DNA from: Daphnia carinata
Taxonomy: Eukaryota; Arthropoda; Branchiopoda; Diplostraca; Daphniidae
Reading direction: 5' to 3'
Length of the DNA: 64,000 nt
NCBI RefSeq assembly: GCF_022539665.2
Contig: NC_081339.1
Coordinates: forward strand, 2,914,017-2,978,016
Shown here: piece after piece, positions 1-13,396 of the stretch
Layout of the letters: each line of letters begins with the position of its first letter
How positions within the stretch are numbered: the first letter of the stretch is position 1
Translations under genes and position numbers: made by a program
The notes under the pieces: generated by a model
What the model was told of the DNA's origin: nothing
The model's database searches: none
What the model saw: only the letters and a program-made list of their open reading frames with translations

Positions 1-2
1 AA

Positions 3-3000
3 GGACGTAAAGAAGTTTTAGAAAATATTCAAAAACTCAATCCAATTTCGAAACTTAATCATTTGATGAACGGAGAAGAAAAACAGTTCAGCTATGCTGC
101 CCAGTATATCGATTCCACCCATACATTGCCGTTAGCAATCGGTTTGCCGCTGAATTTGGTGGCTCAGGGTCAAGTGGTTGCTGATATACGGGGAAACATG
201 CGGACGGATCTCAAATCCATATTTTCACGTGGCCAAGGGGAAATTGCTTGGAAAATTCACCCTAGCGCGGCCATCAACTTCAACGGAGCGATTACGATTG
301 ATGCTATAGCAGCCAAGGGTAAAATATGTCTTTAAAAATTTCACAATTAAGAAAATTCAAGACGTCGTTAACTGACATCCGGACAATGTTCATATTTACT
401 ATTTAGCTGGAGTAACTTTGGAGGCAACCTTGCACAGTTCCATAAGCACTTCAGGAAAGTTTTCCCTTGACGGTTTGAAGCTGATCGATGTGCAAATAGA
501 TTTACCCCAAGAGAAGGCTGAGATAATTGCTTTCAAGTTGGTTAAATTTAGAAAAATTAACATTTTCATTATTAAGCTAATCTCTTTTGTCTTTACCGAA
601 GGAGTGAGCTTACAATTACCCATCGTAAACTGAAATCATCGTTGCCGGGAATAGAAGAAAACCGTGTAGAAATGTCAGATTGCACACGTGGTTTGACCCA
701 GCGCTATCTCGGCTTGCAAGTTTGCTCCCAAATTGCTTACCCAAACGCCTCTGACGTGGAATTTGTGCCATATTTCCCATTGACTGGGCCTAGCCATTTG
801 AGCATCGAGTTAGTCAAAACCGATCCGGCAATAACATCGTATCGTTTTCTCCATAAAGTAGAAAATGAAGAGGTACAGTCGTAAAGCCATTTACCGGTAA
901 GGCTCATAACGTTCACAAACCCTGAATTTAGACGAAGAAAGCGTGGACGTTGAGTTTCCGACCAGAAGGCGCAAAGGAGTCGAAGGAAGTTGGCGTCAGA
1001 GCTGGAATTGAATATAAGGAAACCGATTCCGGTTTGTTGGAGTTTATCTTAATGCTCCCAAGTAACAGCTATGAAACTAAGGGTAACTATATTTGCAATC
1101 ATGTTTCATGTAAAATTTTAAAATGACAACTCTGGAATCAAGGTACGTTTAAATGGAAGGAAGAAACAAAAACAGTCGAAGCCTCTCTTTTGCGGGATAC
1201 ACAAGAAAAATTACTTGTAGCCAAAGCTAGCCTGAACCGTTCTGCTTGTTCGAAGCAATCTGCTGCGCTTTGCTACCAGCCCAAGTTGATTTTGATCTTG
1301 AGCAACAAAAAACTGATTGACCTTAATGGTAAGATTGCTCACGTTCAGGAAAGAGTTTAAATTCATCACCTAATTTTATCATTCCAGGAAATATTAAATT
1401 AACGGAAAAACAAGGCAAGCGCAACTACGAAGTTGGACTTAATTCAACATTAGGCGATTGGCGAACTATATCTAAAGGATACTACTTAATGGACGATACG
1501 TCACACGTGTCTAATCTTACAATTGATTACACATCGAATCCCCGAGATCGTCCAGAAAGGATTCAAATCGAAGTATGGTCTGCTAGAAATTAGCCCAATC
1601 TGAATATATCTTCATTTTCCATTTTTATCATCAGGTTAAAATGAACAAAAAGTCCTCCCAAGGCTTGAATCAGTACGATATACACCTAGGAATAGAGCCA
1701 ACAGCTTATCCGAACCGAAACTTTGTCGGCACCTGGCGTCTACAGCGTGGGTTGGGACACCTGGAAAATGTATTGATGATGAATGTTGGGTCATTGCCTC
1801 GGGAGAGTCGCAATTCTTTAACGATTCAACAAGGATTTAGTTATTCTGTCGGACTGAGCCAGAATATTAAATTAAAAAGCCATTTCGAAATGGCTCTTCC
1901 AGCAAAGGGACTTGATGTCGCTTTGATTATCGGACACGAGCAAACTGAGTACAGAACAGATTCAGTATTCGTTGGAAGATATGCACCTGGTAACATTTGC
2001 GACGACCAATAACTTTTCATCCTTTAATTTTGTTTTTCATAATTAGGTAAGGAACTTCAGTGTGGGTTCCTTTTTACCAAAAATCCAGGCATCCTGTTAA
2101 AGGCAAGCGGAGCTTTCAATTTAACGTTGCCTTCACAACCTGTTATTAAACTAAGCGTAAATATCCAGGAACAGTCCAAAAATAACTATCGGGTATAATA
2201 CCTGCCTTATGGCATATATATGGTAGTGTGAACCTATTAAGCATTTGCAGTATATTAAAAACAGGTTGATGCGGATGGAGTTTGGGGACAAGACACTGAT
2301 TTCCAGCTAAGCAGTAGATACGACAATCAAGTCAAGAGCACTCATTCCAGCCAACAATTGGTTGTGGAAGTGACTGGTTCTACTATATACCCTACTGAAT
2401 TTACCTATACCTTTGAAACCAACCTCACGGCTTTAGAAGTTCGACTGCAAGTATGATAGGCCTTGAAAACACAAGTGTTAAACTCATTTTACATTAATCA
2501 TGTACGAATCTTCAGTCGAGCTACGGAAAAGATGCGGTGTCGATCTATGTCCTGCAAGAAAATCCGACGAAAGAAGAAAGAAAGGTTGCTACAAAAATTA
2601 GTTACCTTAATTATCTCCACACTGTTGATGCTTACTGGAAGGAACTACCGGATGGCAAGCAAGGAATTCTGGATGTTCACATAGACAAGTTTGAAAGTTA
2701 AACTCCAGATATCAAGAAAAAATGGTAGTAATCCGTCTTTTTTCAATAGGGTAATGGACTTAAGAAGTGATTTTAGCACAGATGTAGCCGCAAACGGACG
2801 CCGCGATGTCTCACTGGATGTACAATGGGACCCCAATCGCAACCCGCAAAAGAAATTCGTACTTAAAACTTCATTCGAACCGTCGAACCTCAATGCCGAT
2901 GATTGGACAAGTGCTGTCATTCTCAGCTATCCTGGCTCGTTTGTCAGAGGAAGCCTTGCGGCGCTAACTCAAAGTAAATAATATTGTTATGAACACGTAG

Positions 3001-6000
3001 TGTTGCAACAGAATTTAATTGCAGATTTTTCTAATTTTTTCTAGAAAATAATCGATCCATTTCGGGTATTATTGATCTGGGATCAAAGAAAACTATCAAC
3101 TTTCAAGCTTCTACAGTCCGAACTGATAGCGAATTAACAAGCAAAGTAGTGCTTGAGACACCTTTCGACGGATGGAAATTCAGCAAGGCTGTTTTCACGT
3201 AAATAAACGTTAATTTTTACATAAATAGGACATGCAGCAGCAATCGTAACCTATTTTACCTATTTCAGGTCAGAGACACATGACCTGCATCATAGAACTC
3301 AGATCATGACTAATTGGGGAGTAAACAGCTTTTTTGAAATCGGGCTGGATGCCCGACTGGAAAAAGGCGTAGAGTCAAAAACCGCTGAAGTTTCATGTGG
3401 GTTGAAGAGTAGCATCGAACAATTACAGAACTTCCGAGTTATTGCCAAAGGTGAAATGCTGCCTAGGGTGTTGGATAATTCGATAAAAATTCAGGTTGAT
3501 TTCCCTTCTTTATCAGTTTGAATTTAGCCATTTATTCATCTCTAAATTTTAACAGTGGGGAAAGAACCAAGAAATTGGACTTAGTTCAAACTTAGAATGG
3601 AGTTTCGATGGCCAGTTCATGATAAAAAGCAACACTGATTTAACAACACCGTTTCCACAACTGAGTCAAGTAAATCTTGAATTTTATCATAATACGGAAT
3701 GGGAGTCGGCCCAAATTTTTGAAACCAGAGGATCGTTGGGCTTTAATCAGCTCAAATACACAGTTCTTCTCAAAGGTATGATGAAACACTAAAAAATAAA
3801 TTCCATATTTTAATTTACGAGATGACGCAGGAGAAAACCCGGAGTTGAACAAGCGCTGGGAAGCCTCAGCAGTGTTGACGACGCCTAATCCTAACTATGC
3901 GGTGATCGGCCTGTCATCGCAGTATGTTGCTGATGAAAAGCAACCGGCATTTGATTTGCAAATTAATTGGCCTGGGAAACAAGTCGGAGTTAACTTCGTA
4001 GCTGATATTAGCGAAGGATCTCATGGGGGGCGATTGCAAATGAAGACCCCTTTTGAACAACTTAGAAATTTTACTGTTGACGGATCTTTTTCGCCACCTT
4101 CATCTGATCCTCACGTAATTAACCGGGAAGGTTTAGATTAGCTAGATAAAACACATTGGTTTAACTAAATCTTTACAGGGTTTTGAGCTTGATCTTGGAG
4201 CAAGATGGAATGCCATAGAATATGTGACATTCAATACAACTTGGGACGTGGAGTCCTTAATGAATGGCGATTTGTTGGTCGACCTTAAAACGTCCTTCCA
4301 TCAACATGAAAACTATGGAACCCGATTGAAACTGAACATAGATCTCGCCGAATTTCCTTCTGCCAGTACTATGATGACTATCACATTCCCGTCAAGCCAG
4401 GTAATATTATTTGTTATTAATAGTTTTCTGGTGATTTGCATAGCTGATGGGGTCTTTTAGGTTGGATTCGGAGCCAATGGTTCCATGTCAGAGATAGAAG
4501 ATGGATCATCACTTGACATTGTGACTAGACTAGAAATAACCGGAATTCCAGAAATAACGCTCAATATCACGCATGAGACTCGAGGTCCTATGGATTTCAA
4601 ACTGACTACCCATTTGTCAAAAGGTGAACAGTTTTATAGCCTGAACAGCTACGCAACAACGATGGTAAGACGCCATTGAACTTCTGTGCCAGTACAAAAA
4701 TATAATTGATTTTTTGTTGGATAGGATGATGGACACTTTGTCGCCTCATTAGGCGCAACGACACCCACATATCGGTTGAGTGAAGCTGAAATTCGAATTC
4801 GATTCCTTAAAAAGATCATTGACTTGGCGTACGTAGAACTGGCCTACGAAACAGGGGCCAAATGGAAAGAATTTAACGAAGAAAAAACAGTATTTAAATT
4901 TTAAAAAGGGTATTAGCTGATGTTTACAATTTCTAAATTTTTCAATCAGATTTCTGGTCGCTTTCACTTTCTTACTTCAGTGGAAACAAACGAAGAATTT
5001 ATGGAGAAATCAACGACTAATTTTGAGTTCAAGGTTGCAAGCCCTCTGGAAATGATCCAGCGGTTGACAGTGAAAGCTAAACTGGTTAATGAAAACTCAG
5101 AACTGTTACCCAAATTTGAGGCAATCTACAATAATCATACCCTGGGTCTCACTGGAAACATTAACGTAAATATGCTACACATTTATTGTCTGCGTTGGTA
5201 AGATCTGTTTGTACTCTTTCATTTTTTCCAATTGCAGTTTATCACTGAAAGCGCCAGCATAGGGATTATACGGAAAACGCCGAATCAGCCTAAGCCATTG
5301 AATATCCGGATGAATTCTACTTGGGCTCTAGAAGATGATAAGATTCAAGTCAAGGGTGTTGTAACAACAAACGTACAAGGATTCACCCGTATTCCATGGA
5401 AACTAGAAATAACAGTTGTAGATTCCGAAGAAGACGAAAACGTCAGGGAAAGAATTGTGGTCGGTGAAGCACGTCTAAGTAACTCGCAGTTCATCTTGTT
5501 AAATGCAGCTCTGTTACCCGCGAAACTAACAGCCAACGTAGCTACACCTTTTGCATCATATAAGAATGTGAATTTGACGCTCGACTATGAACAAGCTAGC
5601 GATTCAGCAACTGCTATCACTACGGAAGTTCGCATCAATGAAGACCTTTTGAAGATTACGTGGAACCTTGATTGGCCACAAGACAATACGATTCCAGTTT
5701 CTTCCCAGTTGACGGTTACCACACCGTACGACTATGATCACCTAATGTTCTCGTGGATATCTGAAGATCCTCTAATGGCTGCCGAATTGTTGACTTCTTG
5801 GCATATGAAGAATCAGCCAAACAACTTGCAAGTGCGCTACAACTTGGACTTAACCACTTTGGAAAAAATAGATGTCGACCTTAAGCTGGAGATGTATGAC
5901 GAACCACAAAAAGAGTTGTGGGCATTCCGGTTTAATTCCGATACATCGGAAAATTTCACTGGTCTGGTATCAGTTTCTACTCCGTTGAATCAGTTCAAAA

Positions 6001-9000
6001 ATGCAGAATTGTCGGCATCCAAAGTAGACAAAGTCTACAAGTTGTCAGCTGTTGCAGATACTTTGCCTATCTCAGGAAAACTTATAGCAAATTTCTCGTG
6101 GAATGATCAAGGCGATATTTCCGTTGATACCAATTTGGAAGTTTTGCAATTTTGTCAGTTTGACTTGAAATTCAACATGAAACAAAATTACAGTGATGCC
6201 ATTCTCGACGCGTCTGCTGTGTGGGATCCTTTACTTATACAGTGGGGAATCAAATCTAAACTGAAGCGAGATGGATGGAGCAAGTATTCATGGAACACGA
6301 CAGTGTCATCGGATTCCGAACAGAAATGGTTATTCGACATAGACGTGGACTTCAAAAATATCTCAAAGCTTTACAGTCACAAAGTTCGCTACGAAGCCGT
6401 TCACGACAAGACATTGTATAGCACGTATGGTTCTCTGTCTAGAGAAGACATCCAATACCAGGGTCAACTGGGAGTCGATTGGGGGGCATCCAACCCGATC
6501 GAAATGAAGTTTACTAATAAAAAATTGGCGAAACAACTGGGCAATGCTATCATAGAAATCATAACTCCATGGTCGAAAGAGCCATCACTTGTAGTTGACG
6601 TCACTGTCGATGCTCGTCAACATCCCGTCGAGCTTAAAGTGAATGCTGAAGTGGCAGACAGGATTGTGATTATCGGCATGGATGCTAAGTACAGTAGCTT
6701 GGATTCTATGGCGGCCAAAATCAATCGTAAGTTTCAGTTCATATTATGAATGACAAAGCGGGTACCAAAATTTTCTCTGATTTTATTTACAGTTATAACG
6801 ACGAAACCATGGATGCCAAGGGCCTCGTTGAAACTAAATGCTCATCGAGGACGAGTTCGAGGTCGAGAGTCGTTCAACGGATCTTATGTGTTAGAATGGT
6901 CGGACGGTTACGCCGTAGACGTCAACGTTTTCCGCCAAGAAACAGAAAGAGATTCCCACCTCGGTGGAAGAAACGTTGAAGGCTTCGTTCAGGTTAGTGT
7001 TAATGTAGACTCTTTCAACTGAGCGGTGTTTTCTATAGCATTTGTTTTGTTAAAGGTGAAATCTTCGTGGAATAAGTTACCGGAGGCAAGCGTTCGTTAT
7101 TCCAGATTTGTTAGCCCAACTGTCACAGAATCAGGAATTTCCCTCAGCCATAACTTTACAGAAAAAATTAAAGTTGCCTACAATTCAACTGATAAGTCAT
7201 CAGCCGGCCATGAAATGAACGATGGGCAGTTGGAATTCAGTGGAACACTATTTTCGGGAGGGTTTGCCTTCAGCCGCTTGTACAAGTATAGTGGTGGAAA
7301 AAATGGTGAAAACTTGCCAACAAGTCTGAACCGTATTTTGGAGATTTACGAAATCGGCAAACGGCCCCACTTTAATCTTCGAGCTGAAATTGTGGAGAAA
7401 GAAACGTTCACTGGCCAAGAACAGGTGCTCAAGCTGTCATCTCCGTCCCGAACCGTCGAATTCCGTACCCACTCGGACTTCCCTGACGGAGTATTCCGAC
7501 ACGGTTCTGAATTCCGCTGGAGGCCTGACGCAACAATTTCTTACGAAATTGACATTGAAAACAAGACTACAACAACAGCAACGGATTATGTTATGACAAC
7601 TTCGCTAATTACGCCCGTCCGCAGCTTAGGTCTTACTGGAACATTAAGGCAGACGAAGCGTAATTTACGAGCAGTTGGCGAAGTTGTTTGGGATTTAAAC
7701 CGAAGGGATAGTGTTGCAAAAATGACCGTCACGTGGGAAAATACTACAAAAACTAGAGATGTGGACGTAGATCGTGTGAAAATAGCATTTTCCCAAGGTA
7801 GGTTTTTTTTTTATTAACCATCAAGTACGTAGATTGGCGCAACGAAATAGACCAATGGCAATTTTTTTTGTGTTTATATAGGCAACTTACCTCAAGAATT
7901 GGCGATCTTGACTGACATCCGTCGCAGTACAAGACATCCACTTGATATGCGCACTGAGATTCAGTACTCGAACGAGCCAGAACGGAAACTTTTGATAGGC
8001 AATTTAGTAACATCTCTCCCCGGCAACTACCGATATGAGATGAACATGACTCACCAAGCAACTCAATTAGAACTACGTCAGATATTGGCGTATGAGCGCA
8101 ATAGTACTGGCCGTGTTCAACTGACGCACCTTTTCTCGCATTCTCGCTCCGATTCGGAACTTATGGTTCTCGAACACTTGTTTGTGCTGGATCACCAAGA
8201 AAAAAAGCTGGTTTTTAGTGCGTCGTCTCCAACAATGACTTTACGGCACCTCGGCCAGCTAGTACAATCGGGCAACACTTCACGCATGACGTATGAAATT
8301 CAACAAGATGATGCGACACCAAGAACCGCTGAGTTAACCTATAGCAGCAATCTTCCCTTTGCACGCCTTGTGGCGCAATTCAATCCAGAGAATAATAAGG
8401 TAAAAACAATCGGTGGTTCTGACCTGACATTTTGACATTTTCATTTGCTTAATTGGTCCTAAATTGTTTTTAGGGGCTTTATATGAACGCCGGAATGCAG
8501 GATAGGCGCCAGGTTATTCTTGAATTGTTCAACATGGACGATCAGGAACGTATTCCTTGCTTTGATTTTGCTTTCCGCCTGAATAATTCACGTCTCGTGA
8601 CATCCAAGACTCAGTGGCCAACTGACTGGAAACTTCGCTTAGCTCAAGTAGTTGATCGAACGCGAGACTCCCTTGCTCTAACTGCTGATCAGTGGGTATC
8701 GGCCTTCCTGCTTAGTTCTTTCTCTGAAACGGTTGGATCCATTCTGACGTTAGGAGATGATATTGCACTTGTACTGGACACGGCTCTACTGAACTTTGGC
8801 GAAGAAATAACGAAACTCCAGGAAGACGTTGAACGGATGAAGCAAAACATCATTGAAGGTTACTACGCTGACGCCTTCTTCGCAAAGCTTATTGTCGAAA
8901 TGGGTGGAGCAATTATTCAAGATATTCCATTTGGCTCATACGCTCACAGTTTCATTGCGTTCATTGAAAAGACGGGCAATCGAATTTTGCATCCATTTAC

Positions 9001-12000
9001 AAATGAGGAAAACAGCTTCACTCGTTGGCTTGCTCATTTGGGACAATATTTCGGTGTCCTCTCTGAAACTTTGTCAAGTTGGTTAGGAGACCAGTGGAAT
9101 TGGCCAACCGAAGGATCTTCAAAATTTCTGGCAGAAATGAACGAGGTTTTCAGCAAGATTGCAGAAGAATACAATCACGTAAGTAATACGTTTGAAAAAC
9201 TCCGTGCACAGTTTCCCGATTTCCAATTTGTTTGTTTTTTCTCTGACAGTTCGTCGAGCAGTTTTGTAACAATTTCTGGGAGTCTATACCTGAAATCGCA
9301 GTTCCGCTACGTTCTTTGTTACACAATTCTTGGAATGATATCTACGCTGTTATCCGCCCTCTTGTTTTACGCAGCTTTGTCAGCATAGAAGCAGCAGCTT
9401 GGAATGTGACAAAAGAACTTTTGGGTAAGTGTTACCTACGTAGTAATAATAACCCGCGATGATTATATTGTTCTGACAAACGATTTTGATTAGACTACTT
9501 TTACGTACATCGCAAAGCTGTCGTGGAATCTACATACTTTCAAAAACTTTCGCTTCTACTGGACGATCTCAAGCAGTTTTATGTAGACATGCAGAGTACC
9601 GATTGGCCATCCAGGATCCGAAAATATGTGACACGTGCTGGTCACTTTCTAAAAGAAAAATACTCAGACTTGGACGACTATTTGTCGTGGCTAGTCAAAA
9701 TACGATCTGAAGTTGAAATGATATATCAAGGATTCTTGAAAGAAAATCCCGAACTGCAAAAAGGAGCGGAGAATTGGCTGAAATTCATGACACTCATTCA
9801 GTGGTGTTACAATCACATTGATTTTAACCAGAAAATGGCGGACCTTGTTGCATTGCTGCGTGAGAGAGGAGCTGAGTTGTGGCGTCAAACTGTCACAGAC
9901 GCTCAGTTGAGATATATGATGCAGAAAACGATGTTCAAATTCAATCCTGAATTTGGATATATTGTACTAGAACAGAAGCTACCGTTTCCTTGGATCAGCC
10001 TCGATGAAACTCCTCTGTTTGACCAACTTCCAGAAATCCAGAAGGTGCAATCGTTGGTGTCCTTCTTCCAGCCTTCCAACACCAGTATGATAGACGTGCT
10101 GTTCTCCTACCTCCCTAGGCAGCAACAGCTATCCAGTTTGCTACCCCCTTTCAAGAGTATGTTTTTTAACTTATTTATCTTTTAACGCTTATGTAAACTA
10201 ACTACCAAAAATCTAAAACGCACAGGTTCGGCCCATTTGATAGGACTGCAACACTTTACAACTTTCGATGGTCGGCACTTCGATTTCGTCGGACCTTGCA
10301 CCTATCTCCTCGCCCGAGACTTTTTAACACATAACTTCACGCTTGCCGTGCAATATGTCAGCTCTCGCGGCAAGCCGTATGCTTCTGTCTTGCAACTGTT
10401 AATTGACGACGTTCAGTGGGATCTTGATTTGCACAACCGCACCATCCGTGCGAACGGAATCACCCAAATGTTACCAACTTTTGGTTCTCGTACCGAACGT
10501 GGCACTGCTGCGTTTTATGAAAACGGAAAGCTTGTCATCGAATCCTTCGTGAAAGGAGTTCGCTTGGAGTGCATTATGGTGTACGAAGCCTGTACTATTA
10601 CGTTGTCTGGTAAGTTATAAAAATCTAAATAATTTCGTTTTTCGAAATATAATTTAGCACCCTAATATTTCTAGGTTGGTATAACAACAAGGTCGCTGGC
10701 ATGCTGGGTACTATGGATAACGAACCTACGACCGATCTTATTTTACCTAATCGCTCCGTCGAGCTAGATCTGAATTCTTTGGCCCGTTCGTGGGATGTTT
10801 CAACTAAAAAGGATTGTAAAACTATCGATAACCTTGCTCGTAAAAGCGTGGCTCAAGAGGATAGTCTAACTGAACTGTGTGCTAGTTTTTTCCAGAGCCA
10901 GAGGTCAGTACGAAATGCTAAAATTAAAATAACGGTAGCATCTAATATCGCATATTCGATAGGTCACAGTTGAAGAAGTGTCTGGCAGTGATTGACCCCT
11001 CGCCTTACGTAAATATGTGTCTGATAAAAAGCCGTGTGAAAGGAAGTGTCCAAGATGGATGTCATGCTGCAGTTGCTTACGCTTCTGCATGTGCTGCAAA
11101 AGGTGTGCATCTCCGTATTCCTTCACAATGCATCCGGTAATTAATGTCAGCAAACTAACATTCAGTATCGAAACCGCTAACTTAACATTCCTATAGTTGT
11201 CCAATGGAAAATGAATCGTTATTAGAAGGAGAGACGAAGGATACCAACTTAGATAAGAACAGCCGGCTGTCGTCTGATGTAGTGGTCTTACTTGACCTGA
11301 AGAAATGTAATGAACCGGATGCCATATCAGCCCGATTCTTGCCTTCGCTAATCAGCACTCTTGAGAAGGAACTTATTAGCCAAAAAATCACCAAAAATCG
11401 CTATTCGTTGATTGTTTTTGGTGGGCAAATGCCCTACGATAGTCCTCGAGTTCGGACCGTCAACGGTCAAGAATTCGTTGCAGCCAAAGAAACAGCAAAC
11501 CTTTTCGAAAATTTACCTTACGGTAGGAAAAATTTCTATATCCTTTTGAACATTGATTCATGTTTTATCAAATCTAGGCAATGGAGTAGCTGGAACTATG
11601 GATGCGCTACGACTGGCGTCTCTGCTCAACTTCAGACCAGGAGTGTCAAAAACCTTTATTCTGTTGCCCTGTTCTAGCTGCCAATCTGACCATGTAACTG
11701 TAGCTAAATATGCTTTAACTGCCACCTTCGAACGGAGAATTCACAATCAAGGTTTTCTTAGGGCTATGAAATAACTTCGGAATCGTTGCTGGAGCAAGAC
11801 GCGACAATTCATGTTTTGACGAATGGAGAATTCCGCTTCACAAAGCATAATGTAAGCCGTCAATTTCTAGGTAAGCTTCCATCGATAAGGTGTGAAACTG
11901 CAAAGTTCCGATGCAAACCAATATTTTTTGTTTAGGACTTGATGCTACTACGGGATTTACGCCAAAAGAGTTCAAAGGTCGGTTACTTGGTGATGCTGAT

Positions 12001-12485
12001 CTTCGACGTCAAGCCCGACTACCACGTTCCTTGCTAGGCATATGTGCTCCTATTGCCCTTGAAACCAATGGTGAAGTGGAATCCATATCCTAAGGCTGAA
12101 TTGCTTAATTTCTCCTTTTTCTTTTTTGTTACTTAGGAACGATATTCGCTGTTTCTCGCTTACGTGAACAGCGCAAAAACTCCGGCGACAGCAAACGCGC
12201 TCTCAATGTTTGGGTGAAACGAGTTGCTGCAACAGCTCGCACGGCTGATTGCCAAAAGTGCACATGTAATCTAAAGAACTATCACGAATCAGTTTTAGAT
12301 TGCCGAGTTTGTACTCCTAGGATGACACCTACCGTTGATACCGTAATACCAACTCCTTACTTTAATAATCGAATTTTTTTTAATACATATTGTTTTTGTA
12401 TTTGATTTTTTAGTCCTTTCTCTTCGACGAGGCAACTCAACAAAATTCCAGCAGGAGTAATAGGAATCGTTCAAAAGAGGAATAG
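3..12485 (+). CDS. large lipid transfer protein (apolipophorin/apoB-like), 3' part
   Basis: This is a secreted lipoprotein scaffold of the large lipid transfer protein family; the N-terminal lipid-binding module lies upstream of the window. Exons read by eye: <3-318, 407-536, 602-872, 932-1082, 1143-1328, 1388-1572, 1635-1989, 2047-2192, 2265-2450, 2516-2973, 3045-3198, 3269-3494, 3556-3775, 3831-4114, 4179-4400, 4461-4664, 4725-4889, 4950-5165, 5238-6726, 6793-6992, 7056-7797, 7882-8399, 8474-9178, 9250-9424, 9494-10156, 10226-10609, 10675-10903, 10963-11136, 11197-11522, 11578-11751, 11762 or 11799-11870, 11936-12070, 12137-12342, 12414-12485 (TAG). The middle is repetitive amphipathic beta sequence, the 8.5-10.1 kb part is helical, and a VWD domain follows. 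Apolipophorin, crustacean discoidal lipoprotein and vitellogenin-like members cannot be told apart without the N-terminus. Frames break near 2695, and are doubtful near 6800 and 11755. Confidence 0.85.
10226..11136 (+). other. von Willebrand factor type D domain of the lipoprotein
   Basis: The exon at 10226-10609 opens with the diagnostic VWD start HFTTFDGRHFDFVGPCTYLL, and the next exon (10675-10903) carries WYNNKVAGMLGTMDNEPTTD, the usual second half. A Cys-rich segment (10963-11136, ending IPSQCI) follows, as C8/TIL-like sequence does in related proteins. In arthropod apolipophorins and vitellogenins a VWD domain sits near the C-terminus, so its position supports the family call. Confidence 0.9.
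11197..12485 (+). other. C-terminal tail of the lipoprotein with vWA-like pattern
   Basis: After the VWD domain the protein continues for about 300 residues. The first part alternates hydrophobic strands and helices as in a von Willebrand A fold: SSDVVVLLDLKKC, a helix, NRYSLIVFGG, then GNGVAGTMDALRLASLLNF and KTFILLPCSS. The metal-site DxSxS motif is replaced by DLKKC, so if this is a vWA fold it has lost metal binding. The end (12137-12485) has paired cysteines (DCQKCTCN, DCRVCTP) and a short Ser/Asn/Arg tail. The fold assignment is inference from pattern only. Confidence 0.4.
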
Positions 12486-12864
12486 GGATGCAGCTCGACG
12501 AAAAGGAGGAACAAGAAATTCCTCGAATTAAAAAACGAGCATAACGTGGAATAACACTAAAGCTTTTGCCAAGTTAAACAGGCAAAATGTCCCTTATTGG
12601 CTACTTTTTCTGTCTTTAATTCACATTTAACAGGTTGTTGAATGAGCAAGTGATTCGAGTGTATTCAATCCAATATCGATCCAGTCATTTGCAATACAAG
12701 GTAATCCTATTCCTGCGTAATTTTCATTAACGATTCATCTAGAATACTGGAATGTAAGCTGATGGCGGCATTCACGCATATTTAAAAGGCCTCCTTATTT
12801 TCTCGAACTTTTTTTGCCGGCCTTATTTTGTCGAGCTTTCAAAAAAGCTCTATGTCAGGAAAAT
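12486..12864. other. 3' flank of lipoprotein gene and start of repeat island
   Basis: No coding signal is visible here. A canonical AATAAA close to the TAG at 12483-12485 is not obvious. From about 12780 the sequence carries phrases (ggccttattttgtcgagc) that recur at 14230-14280, so the duplicated repeat described below may start here rather than at 12959. Confidence 0.6.
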
Positions 12865-12865
12865 T

Positions 12866-13010
12866 AGATGGCGCTACTGTTCTTCTTCATAACTGTGTTG
12901 TATGTAATTACGAGTACAGCAGCGTTCCACAAAGTGGGACATGCTGTGCGAGGGGACACTAGATGGCGCTACTGTTCTTCTTCATAACTGTGTTGTATGT
13001 AATTACGAGT
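12866..13010. repeat. 50 bp perfect direct repeat
   Basis: The stretch at 12866-12915 (beginning agatggcgctactgttcttc) recurs identically at 12961-13010, with 45 bp between the copies. A diverged third copy starts near 14315. The second copy opens the larger duplicated unit, so the first looks like a truncated extra copy of that unit's left end. Confidence 0.85.
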
Positions 13011-13392
13011 AACGAGTTAAATCTGTGTTTGATTTGTTCCTTAACCTCTCATTTTCCGAAGGATAATTCAACTTAGATCAGACTGTACGATATTGACTAT
13101 TTAGTACACTCATTTTTGTGTATGTGTTGAAGGAAAACAATTCAAATAGATTGTTTTTATGCAACAGTTACCATTGTTACTCAGAAGATAAGCTACGAAA
13201 CCAGACAGTTATCTGCCTAACTCTTTCACTTTCCATCATGCTGTGTGCTCAATGAGCAGGACTCGTGCTCTGCCTACTGCTGCTTATGGGCACAATTTGT
13301 TTACTACTAACAAGGTTGTGCACCTAAAATCACTGGATGCTGACACTGGAGGTGAGTCAACAAAAACAAACCCTGGCAACTAGAACGTGAAT
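12959..13392. repeat. dispersed repeat unit, copy A (~430 bp)
   Basis: This copy is nearly the same as 14313-14742, roughly nine of ten bases by eye. Both run from ctagatggcgctactg through the shared phrases ccagacagttatctgcctaa and gtgcacctaaaatc to a closing caactagaa. No long open frame is kept between copies, so it looks like a non-coding transposon fragment. Which transposon family it belongs to is not recognised. Confidence 0.8.
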
Positions 13393-13396
13393 GCTG

